DNA from: Desulfocapsa sp.
Lineage (GTDB): Bacteria; Desulfobacterota; Desulfobulbia; Desulfobulbales; Desulfocapsaceae
Direction of reading: 5' to 3'
Assembly (NCBI GenBank): GCA_029934915.1
Contig: JAOZLI010000010.1
Location: 1 to 7,478 of the forward strand
DNA: 7,478 bases
This document shows, piece after piece, positions 1 through 6,777 of the stretch (position 1 is its first letter; the number at the start of each line of letters is the position of its first letter). The notes below the pieces were generated by a model. The model searched no databases and was not told where the DNA came from. It saw only the letters and a list, made by a program, of their open reading frames with translations. A program made the translations under genes and the position numbers.

Positions 1-1412
1 TCCTTGGCAAAGAGTTCATTGGCAACTTTAGGATTGGCCTTGCCCTTGGTCTTCTGCATAAGCTGGCCAACAAAATAGCCCATAAGCTTTGTTTTACCAC
101 CTTTAAAATCGGAAGCCTGCTCTGGGTTGGCTGCAATGATTTCTGCTACTATGGTAAGTAATTCGCCCTGATCAGATACCTGGACAAGGTTTTTCTCTTT
201 GACTACGACTTCAGGATCTTTTCCTGATTCCATCATCTCAGGAAAAACGACTTTTGCAATTTTTCCAGAAATTGTTCCGTCATCTACCATTTTTAGGAGT
301 GCACCAAGCTGTTTTGATGATACTTTACAGCTTCCAATTTCTGCACCATTCAATTCTCGCAGGAACTCGGTCATTAACCAGTTTGAAACCTTTTTGGCCT
401 TAGCGCCACATTCAACCGCTTCTTCAAAAAAGTTGGCGAGATCTCGTGATGCGGTGAGAATTGCAGCATCATATTCCGGTAAGGTATATTCAGAAACGAA
501 ACGTGCTTTTCTGGCATCCGGGAGTTCAGGCAGGGTCTTACGAATTTCTTCAATCCACTCATCATCAATAACAATTGGAATCAGATCAGGACAGGGAAAA
601 TAACGATAATCATGTGCCTCTTCTTTTCCACGCATGGAGGACGTTTGTTTACGATCCGGATCCCACTGAAGGGTCTCCTGCCGTACGTCTCCCCCATCGA
701 GAAGAACATCACGCTGGCGTCGAACTTCGTATTCAAGAGCAGCCTGCACGTTCTTAAAGGAGTTCATGTTTTTGAGTTCTGTTCGTGTGCCCAGCTCTTC
801 CTGTCCCATGGGGCGTAAAGAGATATTGGCATCGCAGCGAAAACTTCCCTCCTGCATATTGCCGTCACAGATATCAAGATATCGTAAAATAGCATGCAGC
901 TTTTTTAAATAGGCGTAGGCCTCTTCAGGAGAGCGCATATCCGGTTCTGAAACAATTTCAAGAAGTGGAGTACCGGTACGGTTTAAATCTACATAGGAAA
1001 CTGGCTCAAGATCGTCGTGAATAAGTTTTCCTGCATCTTCCTCCATATGCATTCGAGTAATACCGATAGTTTTTTGTTCGCCATTTACTTCGATTTCAAC
1101 ATTACCGAATTCCACAATGGGAAGATCAAACTGGGAGGTCTGGTATCCCTTGGGAAGGTCCGGATAGAAATAGTTCTTTCTGGCAAACTGATTAAACTTG
1201 TTAATGGTCGAACCCGTGGCCAGCCCCATTTTTATCGAATACTCAACGACTTTTTTGTTGAGTACCGGCAAAACACCGGGCATGCCGAGACAAACCTGAC
1301 AGGTATGCGTATTGGCAGGTGCACCAAACTCGGTGGAACAGCCGCAGAATATTTTCGATTTTGTTTTCAGCTGGGCATGAATTTCAAGCCCAATTACTGT
1401 TTCAAACTGCAT
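1..1412 (-). CDS. gatB: Aspartyl/glutamyl-tRNA(Asn/Gln) amidotransferase subunit B (3' end cut by window)
   Basis: GatB is the tRNA-binding kinase/transamidase subunit of GatCAB. It activates Glu-tRNA(Gln) or Asp-tRNA(Asn) with ATP and amidates it with ammonia from GatA. Reading from ATG at 1412, the first residues are [15 protein letters not shown], the family's classic N-terminus. Cys23, Cys25, Cys38 and Cys41 (FCGCSTEFG followed by CQVC) form the zinc-type knuckle present in many GatB proteins. Further on are [40 protein letters not shown], and [10 protein letters not shown] near residue 270. The last readable part, [17 protein letters not shown], is the usual C-terminal tail-domain ending. 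About 470 codons are present, so only a few residues and the stop are missing. I see no frameshift. No clear Shine-Dalgarno precedes the start (A/T-rich leader), so the gene may depend on its own weak signals or on read-through from the RdgC-like genes 123 bases upstream. One oddity: Cys274 sits in FPCPD, where Asp or Glu is usual. Confidence 0.96.
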   Translation of the reverse strand, partial: MQFETVIGLEIHAQLKTKSKIFCGCSTEFGAPANTHTCQVCLGMPGVLPVLNKKVVEYSIKMGLATGSTINKFNQFARKNYFYPDLPKGYQTSQFDLPIVEFGNVEIEVNGEQKTIGITRMHMEEDAGKLIHDDLEPVSYVDLNRTGTPLLEIVSEPDMRSPEEAYAYLKKLHAILRYLDICDGNMQEGSFRCDANISLRPMGQEELGTRTELKNMNSFKNVQAALEYEVRRQRDVLLDGGDVRQETLQWDPDRKQTSSMRGKEEAHDYRYFPCPDLIPIVIDDEWIEEIRKTLPELPDARKARFVSEYTLPEYDAAILTASRDLANFFEEAVECGAKAKKVSNWLMTEFLRELNGAEIGSCKVSSKQLGALLKMVDDGTISGKIAKVVFPEMMESGKDPEVVVKEKNLVQVSDQGELLTIVAEIIAANPEQASDFKGGKTKLMGYFVGQLMQKTKGKANPKVANELFAK

Positions 1413-1499
1413 AGTATTTATCTTTTTATTGTATATTTGTATAATTATTCAGCACGTTAGCTGTTAGAACATGGGTTCCCAGGAATATGCCGGTCTTTA

Positions 1500-1527
1500 C
1501 CTAACAGTCTACAGCCTATAGCCTAAT
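1500..1527. repeat. Degenerate heptanucleotide tandem repeat
   Basis: In the 123-base gap between gatB and the gene upstream of it there are about four 7-base units of the form (C/T)CTANAG on the plus strand: CTAACAG, TCTACAG, CCTATAG, CCTAATC. A related CTAACAG-CTAACG pair occurs on the minus strand at about 1456-1470. The units are imperfect, and I see no hairpin with a T-run here. The rest of the gap is A/T-rich leader without a convincing promoter. Confidence 0.45.
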
Positions 1528-1535
1528 CACCTGGA

Positions 1536-2075
1536 TTATGCCCTTTTAGCAAGAGCAACCCATTCACGAATCTTGAGTAATTCATCACGCCAGGCATCGG
1601 TAACACGTACTTTTATAAAAACTCTATATAATTCCAGAAAAATTCGAATCAACTCTTCAAAAAGATGAATTCGTTCGAGAAGCATTCCTTCACGTTCTTC
1701 CGGGTCGTTGGAATTTTCCGTGCCTGCTGTTTTAGGTAATTTTACATTACGAAACTCCATAAGCGCTGCCGCCATGGTAAAATTCCATTCATAATCGTTA
1801 TAAGTGAGTTGGATACGCGCCTGTTCAAGTTTTTTCCCCATGGTGAGACCTGTGCGTGCTTCCTGTAGCTCAGTCTGTAATCCACGGCAGATCAGTTTTT
1901 CGTTGGTATCACCTTCTCCATATTCCAGCAGCATATGTTTTTCAAAAACAATGACGATATCCCCTTCACCGGGTAAAGCAACCACTCCGCCTCGTTCTTC
2001 ACTCTTCCACCAGAGCCAGGTAAGAAATTCCTGCCCTAGAAATCGTTTTTCCGCTATCAGATCTACTAAATCCAT
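1536..2075 (-). CDS. Small protein resembling the C-terminal part of RdgC (second half of a split RdgC)
   Basis: This 179-residue protein starts 11 bases after the RdgC-like gene. The stop TAG upstream forms part of its ribosome site (TAGGGA, 8 bases before ATG), so translation is probably coupled. Residues 12-26 carry a hydrophobic/aromatic motif, FLGQEFLTWLWWKSE. Residues 62-115 can be laid by eye against the C-terminal region of E. coli RdgC: the I..R..Q..L..E stretch, a GK at 80-81 matching the EAGK of RdgC, then alternating hydrophobic residues ending in WNF and RNVKLP, against IQF and KRLKF. Residues 116-130 are a charged, acidic linker, and 130-179 are probably helical. No signal peptide or membrane segment is seen. 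I infer that it supplies the domain missing from the neighbouring 201-residue protein. The alternative is a conserved partner protein of unknown function. The existence of the gene is sure; the RdgC assignment is moderate. Confidence 0.6.
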   Translation of the reverse strand: MDLVDLIAEKRFLGQEFLTWLWWKSEERGGVVALPGEGDIVIVFEKHMLLEYGEGDTNEKLICRGLQTELQEARTGLTMGKKLEQARIQLTYNDYEWNFTMAAALMEFRNVKLPKTAGTENSNDPEEREGMLLERIHLFEELIRIFLELYRVFIKVRVTDAWRDELLKIREWVALAKRA

Positions 2076-2086
2076 ATTCTATGTCC

Positions 2087-2692
2087 CTATACAAAAATAT
2101 CTGGAGTTATGGTTGCCAGCTTATCCCTATCTTCTTCATCAAGCAAATGCTCACCACAGACATATGGAATTTGCTGCATAATGTTCAACCCAAAAGTATC
2201 TTTAAAGAGATCTTCGAGTAAGGCCTGAGCTTTTTGATTGGTGGAAAAGAAGAGTAAGGTTGAATTCTCAAGATTCCAGCAAAGATCAAAGACCGATGGC
2301 ATTGGCAGAGCTTTACGCATAAGTTCACTTTCTATGCGCTCTTTAATTTCCACCCGCATTGATCTGGAGATTTTAGGAATCTCTTTTTCTTTTTTAATTC
2401 GCTCCTCTTCTTTGGCAACAAACTTTTTTACTATGGCTGAAGAAACTTTTCTCTCATCAAGACGCATGGAGAGAGTGACATAATTACCCGCAGCATATGA
2501 GGCATAATTGAAATCTGTATCAAACATATTTGTGACTGATACCCAACCTAAAGACTCTTCCTCGTAGGTATCATCAATATCCCTGAAGGCAAATTGTGTG
2601 ATACGTTCAGCGATAAAATCCCATACATTTTCAGGGAGATCCCCTTCTACACTGAAGCGTACAAATGCTGCTGTTCCCTTAACAAAACCCAT
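2087..2692 (-). CDS. rdgC: RdgC-like recombination-associated protein, short N-terminal form
   Basis: RdgC is a DNA-binding protein that in E. coli forms a ring-shaped dimer around duplex DNA and limits RecA action. This 201-residue protein follows the RdgC N-terminal and central layout: MGFVKGTAAFVRF (strand-rich start), FAFRDIDD, LGWVSV at 48-53 (aligned with GWVPP of E. coli RdgC), YVTLSMRLDERKVSSAIVKK at 71-90, a charged helical stretch (EEERIKKEKE) at 95-104, then KERIESELMRKALP, and FDLCWNLENSTLLFFSTNQKAQALLEDLF, which matches the MMWIDTVNGLIMVDCAS..KAED region. It then stops, whereas E. coli RdgC (303 residues) continues for roughly another 110. That remaining region appears to be encoded by the next gene downstream. 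AGGAGT lies 6 bases before ATG, and a promoter lies upstream, so the start is well supported. Confidence 0.75.
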   Translation of the reverse strand: MGFVKGTAAFVRFSVEGDLPENVWDFIAERITQFAFRDIDDTYEEESLGWVSVTNMFDTDFNYASYAAGNYVTLSMRLDERKVSSAIVKKFVAKEEERIKKEKEIPKISRSMRVEIKERIESELMRKALPMPSVFDLCWNLENSTLLFFSTNQKAQALLEDLFKDTFGLNIMQQIPYVCGEHLLDEEDRDKLATITPDIFV

Positions 2693-2698
2693 TTAATA

Positions 2699-2704
2699 AC
2701 TCCT
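2699..2704 (-). promoter_or_regulatory. Ribosome binding site of the RdgC-like gene
   Basis: The minus strand reads AGGAGT six bases before the ATG at 2692. This fixes the start of the RdgC-like gene. Confidence 0.8.
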
Positions 2705-2732
2705 GAAATAAACAAATAATTTACGATGTGCT

Positions 2733-2761
2733 ATCATACCTTTCCAATTCTATGTTCACAA
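2733..2761 (-). promoter_or_regulatory. Sigma70-like promoter for the RdgC-like operon
   Basis: On the minus strand TTGTGA (-35, 2756-2761) is followed after exactly 17 bases by TATGAT (-10, 2733-2738). Transcription would start near 2726, leaving a leader of about 34 bases before the ATG at 2692. The match is 4 of 6 at -35 and 5 of 6 at -10. It is inferred from sequence only. Confidence 0.6.
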
Positions 2762-2865
2762 CATTTTTTAAACTTCAGACTCGCCTTTGTCGTAACAGTG
2801 ATTTCTACAGATTCATGCTTAATGAAACTATTTTGACTATAATAGACTTTTATTGTACTTTTTAG

Positions 2866-2894
2866 TTGACAGTGGTTGGAAATATTTGTATAAA
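2866..2894 (+). promoter_or_regulatory. Strong sigma70 promoter of the tRNA-Lys/tRNA-Glu operon
   Basis: A perfect TTGACA (2866-2871), a 17-base spacer and TATAAA (2889-2894) lie 36 bases before the mature tRNA-Lys. The sequence upstream of -35 is very A/T-rich (about 2820-2865), as expected for an UP element at a stable-RNA promoter. Transcription would begin near 2901. It is divergent from the RdgC-operon promoter, about 105 bases away between the two -35 boxes. Confidence 0.85.
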
Positions 2895-2930
2895 AGCTTG
2901 CTCCACGTGCAACACGCATCAATGCACAAT

Positions 2931-3006
2931 GGGTCGTTAACTCAGCTGGTAGAGTATCTGACTTTTAATCAGAGAGTCGCGCGTTCGAGCCGCGCACGAC
3001 CCACCA
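2931..3006 (+). tRNA. tRNA-Lys (anticodon UUU)
   Basis: All stems pair fully: acceptor GGGTCGT with ACGACCC, D-stem ACTC with GAGT, anticodon stem TCTGA with TCAGA, T-stem GCGCG with CGCGC around TTCGAGC. The anticodon loop is CTTTTAA with anticodon TTT at 2964-2966. Discriminator A is at 3003, and CCA is encoded in the DNA (3004-3006). Length is 76 with CCA. It is the first gene of a two-tRNA transcript, and tRNA-Glu begins 19 bases later. Confidence 0.98.
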
Positions 3007-3025
3007 GTTATTATATTATGAGTTT

Positions 3026-3103
3026 GTCCCCATCGTCTAGTCAGGTCCAGGACACTGGGTTTTCATCCCAGCAACGCCGGTTCGAATCCGACTGGGGACG
3101 CCA
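3026..3103 (+). tRNA. tRNA-Glu (anticodon UUC)
   Basis: Acceptor GTCCCCA pairs with TGGGGAC, the anticodon stem is CTGGG with CCCAG, and the loop TTTTCAT carries anticodon TTC at 3062-3064. The discriminator is G, and CCA is encoded at 3101-3103. The T-loop is TTCGAAT. The T-stem is GCCGG (3076-3080) against CCGAC (3088-3092), so the second pair is C3077 opposite A3091, a C-A mismatch. The tRNA charged by GluRS is used directly for Glu codons. In GatCAB organisms the amidated species is Glu-tRNA(Gln), not this one. The RNA is otherwise normal. Confidence 0.95.
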
Positions 3104-3111
3104 TATAGAAG

Positions 3112-3150
3112 AAAAGCCCTTGAGCAGAAATGCTTAAGGGCTTTTTTTTT
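3112..3150. terminator. Bidirectional rho-independent terminator between the tRNA operon and the UPF0210 gene
   Basis: AAGCCCTTGAGCA (3114-3126) pairs with TGCTTAAGGGCTT (3131-3143) around a GAAA loop, with only one G-T pair, and a T-run to 3150 follows. On the plus strand this ends the tRNA-Lys/Glu transcript nine bases after the CCA. On the minus strand the same stem begins right after the UPF0210 stop codon (3149-3151) and is followed by TTTT, a weaker but usable tail. One element therefore serves two convergent units. Confidence 0.88.
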
Positions 3151-4528
3151 AGTTTTTAAAACTATGTATAGGGGCTGGTATCCTACCGCCCCATGCTATA
3201 AATCGACTCGATTTATTCACGTTTCGAACTTCCATAATCGGGCTTGCTCCAAAGAGACCACCAAAGCTCACATGCTCCCCTGCTTTCTTTCCAGGGACTG
3301 GGATCAAACGTGCAGCCGTAGTCTTTGTATTGACCATACCAATTGCCATTTCATCGGCTATTATGGCTGAGATTGTATCAGCATCTGTATCTCCTGGTAT
3401 TGGAACCATATCTAGGCCCACTGAACAAACGCAGGTCATAGCTTCCAGTTTCTCAATTGTTAGAGCACCTTTAGCTACAGCATCCGCTAAGACAGCATCT
3501 TCCATCACCGGGATAAACGCTCCGCTTAATCCACCCACAGCCTTGGAAGCAAATATTCCCCCTTTTTTAACTGCATCGTTTAACATCGCAACAATTGCGG
3601 TTGAACCAGGAGCCCCTACATCATCAACGCCAAGAATCTGCAGAATTTCTCCCACAGAGTCTCCAATCTTTGGTGTTGGAGCCAGTGAAAGATCAACGAC
3701 ACCAAACTCGACGCCCAATTCCTTTGAAACTTGTCTACCTATTAGTTCCCCACAGCGTGTGACTCTAAAGGTGATCTGTTTGATTTCCTCTGCAATATCA
3801 TCCAGTTTTAAATTACTTCTTCCCTTTCTATTAATCGTTTTTTCAAGAGATCTTGCGATTACGCCTGGCCCTGAAACGCCGACATTTAAGACAACATCCG
3901 CTTCCTCTACACCATGTATTGCCCCAGCCATAAAGGGGTTATCTCCTGGTTGATTACAGAATACCACAAACTTTGCTGCACCAAAGCCACCTGAATCCGA
4001 AGTTTGTTCTGCAAGTTCTTTTACGGTATGGCCGATGATCGCGACTGCGTCCATGTTTATGCCCTTTTGGCTGCTTCCAACATTGATGGATGCACAGAGA
4101 CGTTGTGTGACTGCTAGCGCCTCAGGAATAGAATCTATAAAGGCTCTGTCAGTTTCCGTCATCCCCTTCTCTACGTGTGCTGTAAAGCCCCCTAGAATAT
4201 CCACTCCAGCATTTTCAGCTGCGTTATCAAGAGATTTTGCAAGCGCTACAAAGTCTGAACTGCTGAAACCTGCTCCGACAAAAGCTGCTGGTGTTACTGA
4301 TATTCGTTTATTAACAACTGGTATGCCATATTTCTGAGCTACTTCATTGCACTTTTGAACAAAATTCTCTGCATACTTTGCTATTTTTTCTTCAACAGCC
4401 AGACAGGTTTCAGTTACGGTACCTCTCCTGCAATCCAATAGATTTATTCCCATGGTCACTGTTCTGACATCAAGGTTTTCTTTAGAAACCATCTCCACAG
4501 TTGCCAATATTTGATCCGAACGAAGCAT
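3149..4528 (-). CDS. UPF0210 (DUF711, PFL-like) family protein
   Basis: The protein has 459 residues, a normal family length, and aligns from end to end with what I remember of the S. pneumoniae member. Shared motifs include VRTVTMGINLLDC (21-33), PVVNKRISVTP (70-80), ILGGF (111-115), CASINVGSS (145-153), DNPFMAGAIHGVEEADVVLNVGVSGPG (197-222), LGVEFGVVDLSLAPTP (271-286), VGGLSGAFIPV (331-341), CSVGLDM (368-374) and the C-terminus GGRIPAPIHSFKN. The fold is related to pyruvate formate-lyase, but I see no glycyl-radical RVxGY motif. Cys33, Cys145 and Cys368 are the cysteines that seem shared with the streptococcal protein. The biochemical role of the family is not established. AAGGAG lies 6 bases before ATG. 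It is the last gene of the nadB operon, 20 bases after the ACT gene, and such ACT pairing is typical of the family. Cytoplasmic; no membrane segments. Confidence 0.93.
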   Translation of the reverse strand: MLRSDQILATVEMVSKENLDVRTVTMGINLLDCRRGTVTETCLAVEEKIAKYAENFVQKCNEVAQKYGIPVVNKRISVTPAAFVGAGFSSSDFVALAKSLDNAAENAGVDILGGFTAHVEKGMTETDRAFIDSIPEALAVTQRLCASINVGSSQKGINMDAVAIIGHTVKELAEQTSDSGGFGAAKFVVFCNQPGDNPFMAGAIHGVEEADVVLNVGVSGPGVIARSLEKTINRKGRSNLKLDDIAEEIKQITFRVTRCGELIGRQVSKELGVEFGVVDLSLAPTPKIGDSVGEILQILGVDDVGAPGSTAIVAMLNDAVKKGGIFASKAVGGLSGAFIPVMEDAVLADAVAKGALTIEKLEAMTCVCSVGLDMVPIPGDTDADTISAIIADEMAIGMVNTKTTAARLIPVPGKKAGEHVSFGGLFGASPIMEVRNVNKSSRFIAWGGRIPAPIHSFKN

Positions 4529-4548
4529 TCTTTTCTCCTTGTTACTAT

Positions 4549-5127
4549 TTACGCCAGGGGTAAGGAATCGACAGGCGTTCCAATCTCATGTGTGGCCCTG
4601 AAGATATCATTGTGCTGAAGAACTATATCCAATTGCTCATGCTTGCCAAGTTCTTGTAATTCCACTCGTAATCCCTGAATTGATTGAATTAATGTTAAAT
4701 CTATCTGGAATATCATCGTATAGTGCTTGCCAGCTCGTGTAGTTTCAAGGTCAAGAATATTAATTTCCCTTTTATAGAAAAACAATCCAATTGCCTGAAC
4801 TAACCCTTTTCTGTTTTCTGCCTGTACCGTTACAATAAATGTCTCCGCTGGTAAATTCTGTTTCTCTATTTCCAGGGGGACGTCCATCTCCTTAATTGTG
4901 GCTTCAATTTTAGTTTCTGAATTAATATGTGAAAAACCAGCAAGAATATCTTCTGCAGTAACATTCTCATCAAATTCTGCAATGAGGATCATACTAAAAT
5001 ATCCTCCCAGTACATATTGATTCAAATCAGCAAGATCCCCATTTAGGTCCAGTATTACACCAGTTATATCTGCTATTATTCCGGGTCTGTCTTTAGACAT
5101 CACCGATATTATAAATTGCTTAGTCAT
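4549..5127 (-). CDS. Double ACT-domain protein (UPF0237-like N-terminal half; GcvR-like size)
   Basis: ACT domains bind amino acids and related small ligands and act as regulatory modules. Residues 5-75 form a first ACT domain with the ligand-loop motif DRPGI (13-17) and VLGGYFSMIL, which is close to the VLDEYFTMM of UPF0237 proteins. Residues about 97-170 form a second ACT domain (TVQAENRKGLVQAIGLFF), where the DRPGI position is replaced by NRKGL. UPF0237 proteins are usually about 90 residues with one ACT domain. At 192 residues this one is the size of GcvR, the double-ACT regulator of glycine cleavage in E. coli. It has no DNA-binding domain. Its ATG shares one base with the nadB stop (TAATG), and GGAGAG lies within the end of nadB, so translation is coupled. 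It is followed 20 bases later by the UPF0210 gene, its usual partner. The ligand is unknown. Confidence 0.88.
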   Translation of the reverse strand: MTKQFIISVMSKDRPGIIADITGVILDLNGDLADLNQYVLGGYFSMILIAEFDENVTAEDILAGFSHINSETKIEATIKEMDVPLEIEKQNLPAETFIVTVQAENRKGLVQAIGLFFYKREINILDLETTRAGKHYTMIFQIDLTLIQSIQGLRVELQELGKHEQLDIVLQHNDIFRATHEIGTPVDSLPLA

Positions 5128-6764
5128 TAACTCTCTCCATTAAGTATCTCTATTTCCCATTTTTTACCGTCTTTTTTTCTTTGAAAAACCGTCTGTTTTC
5201 CTTTCGGTGCTTTTTCTTTAAAATCAATTAGATAGTGTAGTCCCCTGGACTCTTTGCGTGTCTGGGCTGACTGAATAATTAAGAGTGATATCAGGGCAAT
5301 ATTGCGTAATTCAACCATGTTAGGAGTTATGTGAAAATCATGATAGTGTTGGTCTATCTCTTTGTAAATTGCTTCCATCCGTGTTTTCGCAAGTTCTAAC
5401 CTTCTTAATGATCTTACGATACCAACATAATTCCACATAACTCTACGTATTGCATCCCAGTTATGATTGATGAGAATTTCTTCGCTTAAACTTTTTGCAT
5501 CACCGCTTTGCCATTGGTCGACTTCCGGTAATTTATTGTTCCGTATTGTTTGCCAATGTGTTTTGCAATACTTCGCTGCTCGATCTGCAAATACCACAGC
5601 TTCAAGTAAACTGTTAGATGCAAGCCTGTTGCCGCCATGTAATCCTGTACATGCCGTTTCGCCTAATGCCATGAGACCCGGGATTGAGGACCTTCCATTG
5701 GAGTCTGTTGATACTCCGCCACACATATAGTGTGCAGCTGGTACCACCGGAATTGGATCTTTACTTATATCTATCCCTCTCGACAAGCATCTTTCGTAAA
5801 TTGTTGGAAATCTCTTTTTAAGGAATTTTCGACTTCTATGGCTAATATCCAGGTAGACACAGTCTGCACCACTTTCTTTTAATTCTTTATCAATTGCCCT
5901 GGCCACGGTATCTCTTGTTGCCAAATCCTTACGAGGGTCATATTTTTCCATAAATGGAGTCCCTTCTTCATCAATAAGTATGCCTCCTTCGCCTCGAACA
6001 GCCTCCGAAATAAGGAAGTTTTTCTCCAACGGGTGATGTAGGCATGTAGGATGGAATTGGACAAATTCCATATTCGACATCTTAGCTCCTGCACGAAACG
6101 CCATTGCAACGCCATCACCGGTGGCAATATCTGGATTCGTTGTGTACAAATAGACCTTTCCAACGCCGCCAGAACATAAAATTGTTATTTGAGCTTGGTA
6201 CGAATGAACCTCTTCTCCGACTCGAACATAGGCACCTACACATTTTCTCCCATCTCTGGACTCCCATCCTTCGAAATCCCCATCCACCATAAGTAGATCT
6301 ATCGCGATTTGCTCTTCGATCAATGTTATATCGGGGTGACTTCTGACGTTTTCGATTAAGGCACGTTCTATCTCTCTTCCTGTGAGATCGTAGGCATGGA
6401 CCACCCTTCTATGGCTATGTCCACCTTCTTTTCCCAACGAATACCCTGAACTGTTTTGCGTATCTTCAACAAAACTAACTCCGATTTTAGTCAGTTCTTC
6501 TATTCTCGAAGAACCATTTTCCACCACTATTCGTACAATATCTTCCTTGCAGATACCTGCACCACAGGACAAGGTGTCTTGTACGTGGGATTCTATCGAA
6601 TCCCTCTCTTCGACCACGGCGGCAATACCTCCCTGTGCCAGGTTCGTTGCCGTATCAATATCTTTCTTTTTAGTAACTACCACTACACTGCCCAGTTCCG
6701 CGCACTTCAATGCACAGGATAATCCGGCAATCCCACTTCCAATTATCAGAAAATCACTCTTCAC
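5127..6764 (-). CDS. nadB: L-aspartate oxidase
   Basis: NadB is the FAD enzyme that oxidises L-aspartate to iminoaspartate, using oxygen or fumarate as acceptor. NadA then makes quinolinate in de novo NAD synthesis. Numbered from the GTG start at 6764 (545 residues; E. coli 540), the FAD dinucleotide motif GSGIAG is at 9-14, EGGHSHRR at 113-120, NMEFVQFHPT at 231-240, RDTVARAI at 284-291, VVPAAHYMCGGV at 340-351 and the GLHGGNRLASNSLLEA region near 374-389. A C-terminal helical domain with ESRGLHY follows. An upstream ATG at 6797 would add 11 residues, but it has no ribosome site and its first six codons are exactly the parS site. GTG at 6764 has GGAG six bases before it and places KSDFLIIGSG where family members begin. 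nadA and nadC are not in the window. Confidence 0.95.
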   Translation of the reverse strand: MKSDFLIIGSGIAGLSCALKCAELGSVVVVTKKKDIDTATNLAQGGIAAVVEERDSIESHVQDTLSCGAGICKEDIVRIVVENGSSRIEELTKIGVSFVEDTQNSSGYSLGKEGGHSHRRVVHAYDLTGREIERALIENVRSHPDITLIEEQIAIDLLMVDGDFEGWESRDGRKCVGAYVRVGEEVHSYQAQITILCSGGVGKVYLYTTNPDIATGDGVAMAFRAGAKMSNMEFVQFHPTCLHHPLEKNFLISEAVRGEGGILIDEEGTPFMEKYDPRKDLATRDTVARAIDKELKESGADCVYLDISHRSRKFLKKRFPTIYERCLSRGIDISKDPIPVVPAAHYMCGGVSTDSNGRSSIPGLMALGETACTGLHGGNRLASNSLLEAVVFADRAAKYCKTHWQTIRNNKLPEVDQWQSGDAKSLSEEILINHNWDAIRRVMWNYVGIVRSLRRLELAKTRMEAIYKEIDQHYHDFHITPNMVELRNIALISLLIIQSAQTRKESRGLHYLIDFKEKAPKGKQTVFQRKKDGKKWEIEILNGES

Positions 6765-6770
6765 AGAAAT

Positions 6771-6774
6771 CTCC
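6771..6774 (-). promoter_or_regulatory. Ribosome binding site that decides the nadB start
   Basis: GGAG on the minus strand lies six bases before GTG at 6764. The upstream ATG at 6797 is preceded only by A/T-rich sequence without such a site, which argues for the GTG. Confidence 0.65.
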
Positions 6775-6777
6775 AAG

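Noticed and set aside
1017..1460. Plus-strand 147-codon reading frame
   Set aside because: It is antisense to the conserved N-terminal half of gatB and has no ribosome site or recognisable domain.
2838..2843. Perfect TATAAT on the plus strand upstream of the tRNAs
   Set aside because: No -35 box at usual spacing and no extended -10. It probably only adds to the A/T-rich upstream element of the real promoter.
2734..2922. Minus-strand 62-codon reading frame upstream of the RdgC-like gene
   Set aside because: It overlaps both divergent promoters, has no clear ribosome site and shows no family resemblance. The region is better explained as regulatory DNA.
2853..3137. Plus-strand 94-codon reading frame
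   Set aside because: It is the translation of the tRNA promoter, both tRNAs and the terminator, not a protein gene.
3330..3953. Plus-strand 207-codon reading frame
   Set aside because: It lies wholly antisense to the well-conserved UPF0210 gene, and its low-complexity Ser/Thr/Pro/Ile composition is typical of an antisense shadow.
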